This document shows, piece by piece, positions 62,489 to 64,000 of a stretch of 64,000 nucleotides of DNA. The notes under the pieces are model-generated. The model did not search any database. It saw only the letters and a program-made list of their open reading frames with translations, and was not told where the DNA came from. Numbering within the stretch: position 1 is the first letter of the stretch; each line of letters opens with the position of its first letter. The position numbers and the translations under genes are program-made. The DNA is from Nitrobacter hamburgensis X14 (GTDB lineage Bacteria > Pseudomonadota > Alphaproteobacteria > Rhizobiales > Xanthobacteraceae). The stretch covers positions 2,404,001 through 2,468,000 of the forward strand of contig NC_007964.1 in assembly GCF_000013885.1 (NCBI RefSeq). Reading direction: 5' to 3'.

Positions 62489-63174
62489 CAGGTTTTGCCC
62501 TTTTTGGCCGCGTCATCGGCGGGTGCCGGCCGAGCGCTGGCCCGCTGTCCCCCCTCGCCTTTCGCAGCCGCCGTATTCAACGTGGTCGGACCGCCGACGG
62601 GTGCGGAAAACTGGCGGTCGATCTGGGGGCCGGGCTTCGGCGGTTGGCCCGAAGCAAACCCGTCCAGCACCTTGCCGAAGTTCTCCTTCGTCAGATCCTC
62701 GTAGGTGTCTTTCCAGATCAGCACCATCGGCGCGTTGACGCAGGAACCGAGGCACTCGACTTCTTCCCATGAGAAGTCACCATCTTTCGAGAGGTGGAAG
62801 GGCTCGTGATGGATGCGGTTCTTGCAGACGGCGAGGATGTCCTCAGCGCCGCGCAGCCGGCACGGCGTCGTGCCGCACACCTGGATATGCGCCTTCTTGC
62901 CGACCGGCTGAAGCTGGAACATCGTGTAGAACGTCGCGATCTCCAGCATCCGGATGTAGGGCATATCGAGCATATCGGCGACGGTGCGGATCGCGGCCTC
63001 CGACACCCAGCCGTCGTGCTGCTCCTGCGCGCGCCACAAAATAGCGATGGCCGCGGACGCCTGGCGACCCGCGGGATATTGCCCGATCTGCTTTTTGGCC
63101 CAGGCGAGGTTCTCCTCGCTGAACGCGAAACTCTCGGGCTGCTGTTCTTTCGGTGCCAGGCGGCGAACGGACAT
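62488..63174 (-). CDS. nuoE: NADH-quinone oxidoreductase subunit E
   Basis: A 228-residue [2Fe-2S] (N1a) subunit. Cluster Cys lie in VCGTTPCRLRGAEDI and VECLGSCVNAPMVLI; LDMPYIRMLEIATFYTMFQL is the usual preceding helix. The last 55 or so residues (from SGQPPKPGPQID on) are a low-complexity Pro/Ala/Gly/Lys tail ending AAKKGKT, longer than in E. coli NuoE but of a kind seen in alphaproteobacterial homologues. Confidence 0.96.
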   Translation of the reverse strand: MSVRRLAPKEQQPESFAFSEENLAWAKKQIGQYPAGRQASAAIAILWRAQEQHDGWVSEAAIRTVADMLDMPYIRMLEIATFYTMFQLQPVGKKAHIQVCGTTPCRLRGAEDILAVCKNRIHHEPFHLSKDGDFSWEEVECLGSCVNAPMVLIWKDTYEDLTKENFGKVLDGFASGQPPKPGPQIDRQFSAPVGGPTTLNTAAAKGEGGQRASARPAPADDAAKKGKT

Positions 63175-63188
63175 CGTACTCTAGTCTC

Positions 63189-64000
63189 TCAATGAACACG
63201 TTGCGACGCGGCCGCGTTCATGCGGCGAAAACGATCTTGCCAGAATGCGCTTGAGGTTCCGAACACGTTGTATCCAACGTGGGAGGCGACCTTGATGCGG
63301 TCCAGAATGGAAAGCTCTGTCAACGTCTCGAAACGGTTGCTGACGGGATCGTGCACGATCAGTTCCAACGGCGTCTGCTCAAGAATGTAGCGCGATACGG
63401 TGTGGTTTCGGTCATTGCCGTGGTCCTCGCACAGGATCACAGCGTCGCCCTGCAGCACGCGGGTGCCACCCTTGATGGCTTCGATCTCGACGCCTTCGAC
63501 GTCGAGCTTGATGAGGTACTTGCCGTCGGGCGAAATCCGGCCGTCGTCGAGCAGGTTATCGAGCGTCAGCACCGGCACGTTCTCCCCGTCGGCATTGGCG
63601 CCGCCGGCGATGCTGAAGGCCTCATGCTTGGTGCCGGACAAGCGCGCAGTGCCGCGCGTCGCGCCAATGGCACTCTGCACCACCTCGAAGCGGTTGCCGT
63701 TGATGTCAGCATTGTTCAACAGCTTGGCGAAATTCTTCGACGACGGCTCGATCGCGATCGCCCTGCGCGATCCGAACGGCCGGCTGGAGACCAGCACCGA
63801 CCAGTAGCCGTAATTGGCGCCGCAATCGAGCAGCGTGTAATCGACGTCGGCGGAGCCGCGAAACAGCAGTTCAAGCTCCTCTTCATACTTGAAGGAGCGA
63901 TTGAGCAGCTTGCTCCAATAACCGTCGCCATAGGGAAACGCGAACGTAGCGTCGGAATTGAGCCTGACGGCGATATCGCGCTCAGGCAACGTCTTGCGCA
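63189..64000 (-). CDS. FkbM-family methyltransferase, 5' end cut by window edge
   Basis: At least 266 residues. SAM-binding motif YTLLDCGANYGYWSVLV, AIEPSSKNFAKLLNNADING, and the FkbM signature KLDVEGVEIEAIKGGTRVLQ are visible. The frame stays open to position 64000 and the first in-window start would be a weak TTG at 63989, so the true start probably lies outside. FkbM enzymes O-methylate sugars or small molecules; the substrate is unknown. It ends 14 bases before nuoE on the same strand, apparently inside the complex I gene run (nuoA-D are not visible here). Confidence 0.85.
   Translation of the reverse strand, partial: RKTLPERDIAVRLNSDATFAFPYGDGYWSKLLNRSFKYEEELELLFRGSADVDYTLLDCGANYGYWSVLVSSRPFGSRRAIAIEPSSKNFAKLLNNADINGNRFEVVQSAIGATRGTARLSGTKHEAFSIAGGANADGENVPVLTLDNLLDDGRISPDGKYLIKLDVEGVEIEAIKGGTRVLQGDAVILCEDHGNDRNHTVSRYILEQTPLELIVHDPVSNRFETLTELSILDRIKVASHVGYNVFGTSSAFWQDRFRRMNAAASQRVH

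Overview
The window is a gene-dense, GC-rich chromosomal segment from an alphaproteobacterium, most likely a member of the Nitrobacteraceae (the Bradyrhizobium / Rhodopseudomonas / Nitrobacter / Afipia group). The grounds are gene content and order (nuoE-N followed by birA, rnj, mce and a DUF1467 gene; proS-lolC-lolD; aroQ-accB-accC), several small Rhizobiales-type exported families (DUF3551, a DUF1236 fragment, a Gly/Cys 'GCG' protein, GrlR-like), a K+-independent H+-pyrophosphatase, a five-gene copper operon with the same order as pcuABCDE of Bradyrhizobium, and dispersed palindromic repeats built around the core GAACCGGTATCCA. Most of it is core chromosome; no phage, insertion sequence, CRISPR array or plasmid function was found.

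Layout. 1-10 kb: acylphosphatase (cut by the edge), propionyl-CoA carboxylase biotin subunit, an unknown protein, a 1-Cys peroxiredoxin, glutathione-dependent formaldehyde dehydrogenase, a CHASE2 adenylate cyclase and a TPR/outer-membrane barrel protein. 10-16 kb: tRNA-Arg(UCG) followed by a gene-poor, AT-richer stretch (PRC-barrel protein, two unknown proteins), a lactate permease split by a one-base frameshift, a Gly/His-rich exported protein and a GrlR-like protein. 16-31 kb: a PAS sensor kinase, the fused indolepyruvate ferredoxin oxidoreductase, an ICL/PEP-mutase family enzyme, membrane pyrophosphatase HppA, a PLP aminotransferase, an M48 protease with TPRs and a DsbA-like oxidoreductase. 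31-42 kb: aroQ-accB-accC, a three-gene histidine kinase / receiver / receiver-kinase cassette joined by ATGA overlaps, aat, a DUF3551 protein, lolD, lolC and proS. 42-47.5 kb: the copper operon. 48-64 kb: DUF1467, methylmalonyl-CoA epimerase, RNase J, biotin-protein ligase and the complex I genes nuoN back to nuoE, ending in an FkbM-type methyltransferase that runs to the right edge.

Functional threads. Biotin chemistry recurs: PccA, AccB, AccC and their ligase BirA, with methylmalonyl-CoA epimerase completing the propionate-to-methylmalonyl route. Respiration and energy are covered by complex I and HppA. Copper delivery to periplasmic or oxidase targets is covered by the pcu-type operon. Signalling is served by four kinase/cyclase systems.

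Most worth a second look: a candidate small RNA with its own promoter-like sequence and a Rho-independent terminator upstream of the copper operon; a sensor kinase with an extra Pro/Ala-rich segment inside its dimerisation domain; nested palindromes inside two dispersed repeat families, including two inside the nuo operon; the FkbM gene abutting nuoE; the CHASE2 cyclase/barrel pair; and the frameshifted lldP. Nothing seen amounts to a clearly novel multi-gene system. All assignments are by reading motifs; no database search was run.
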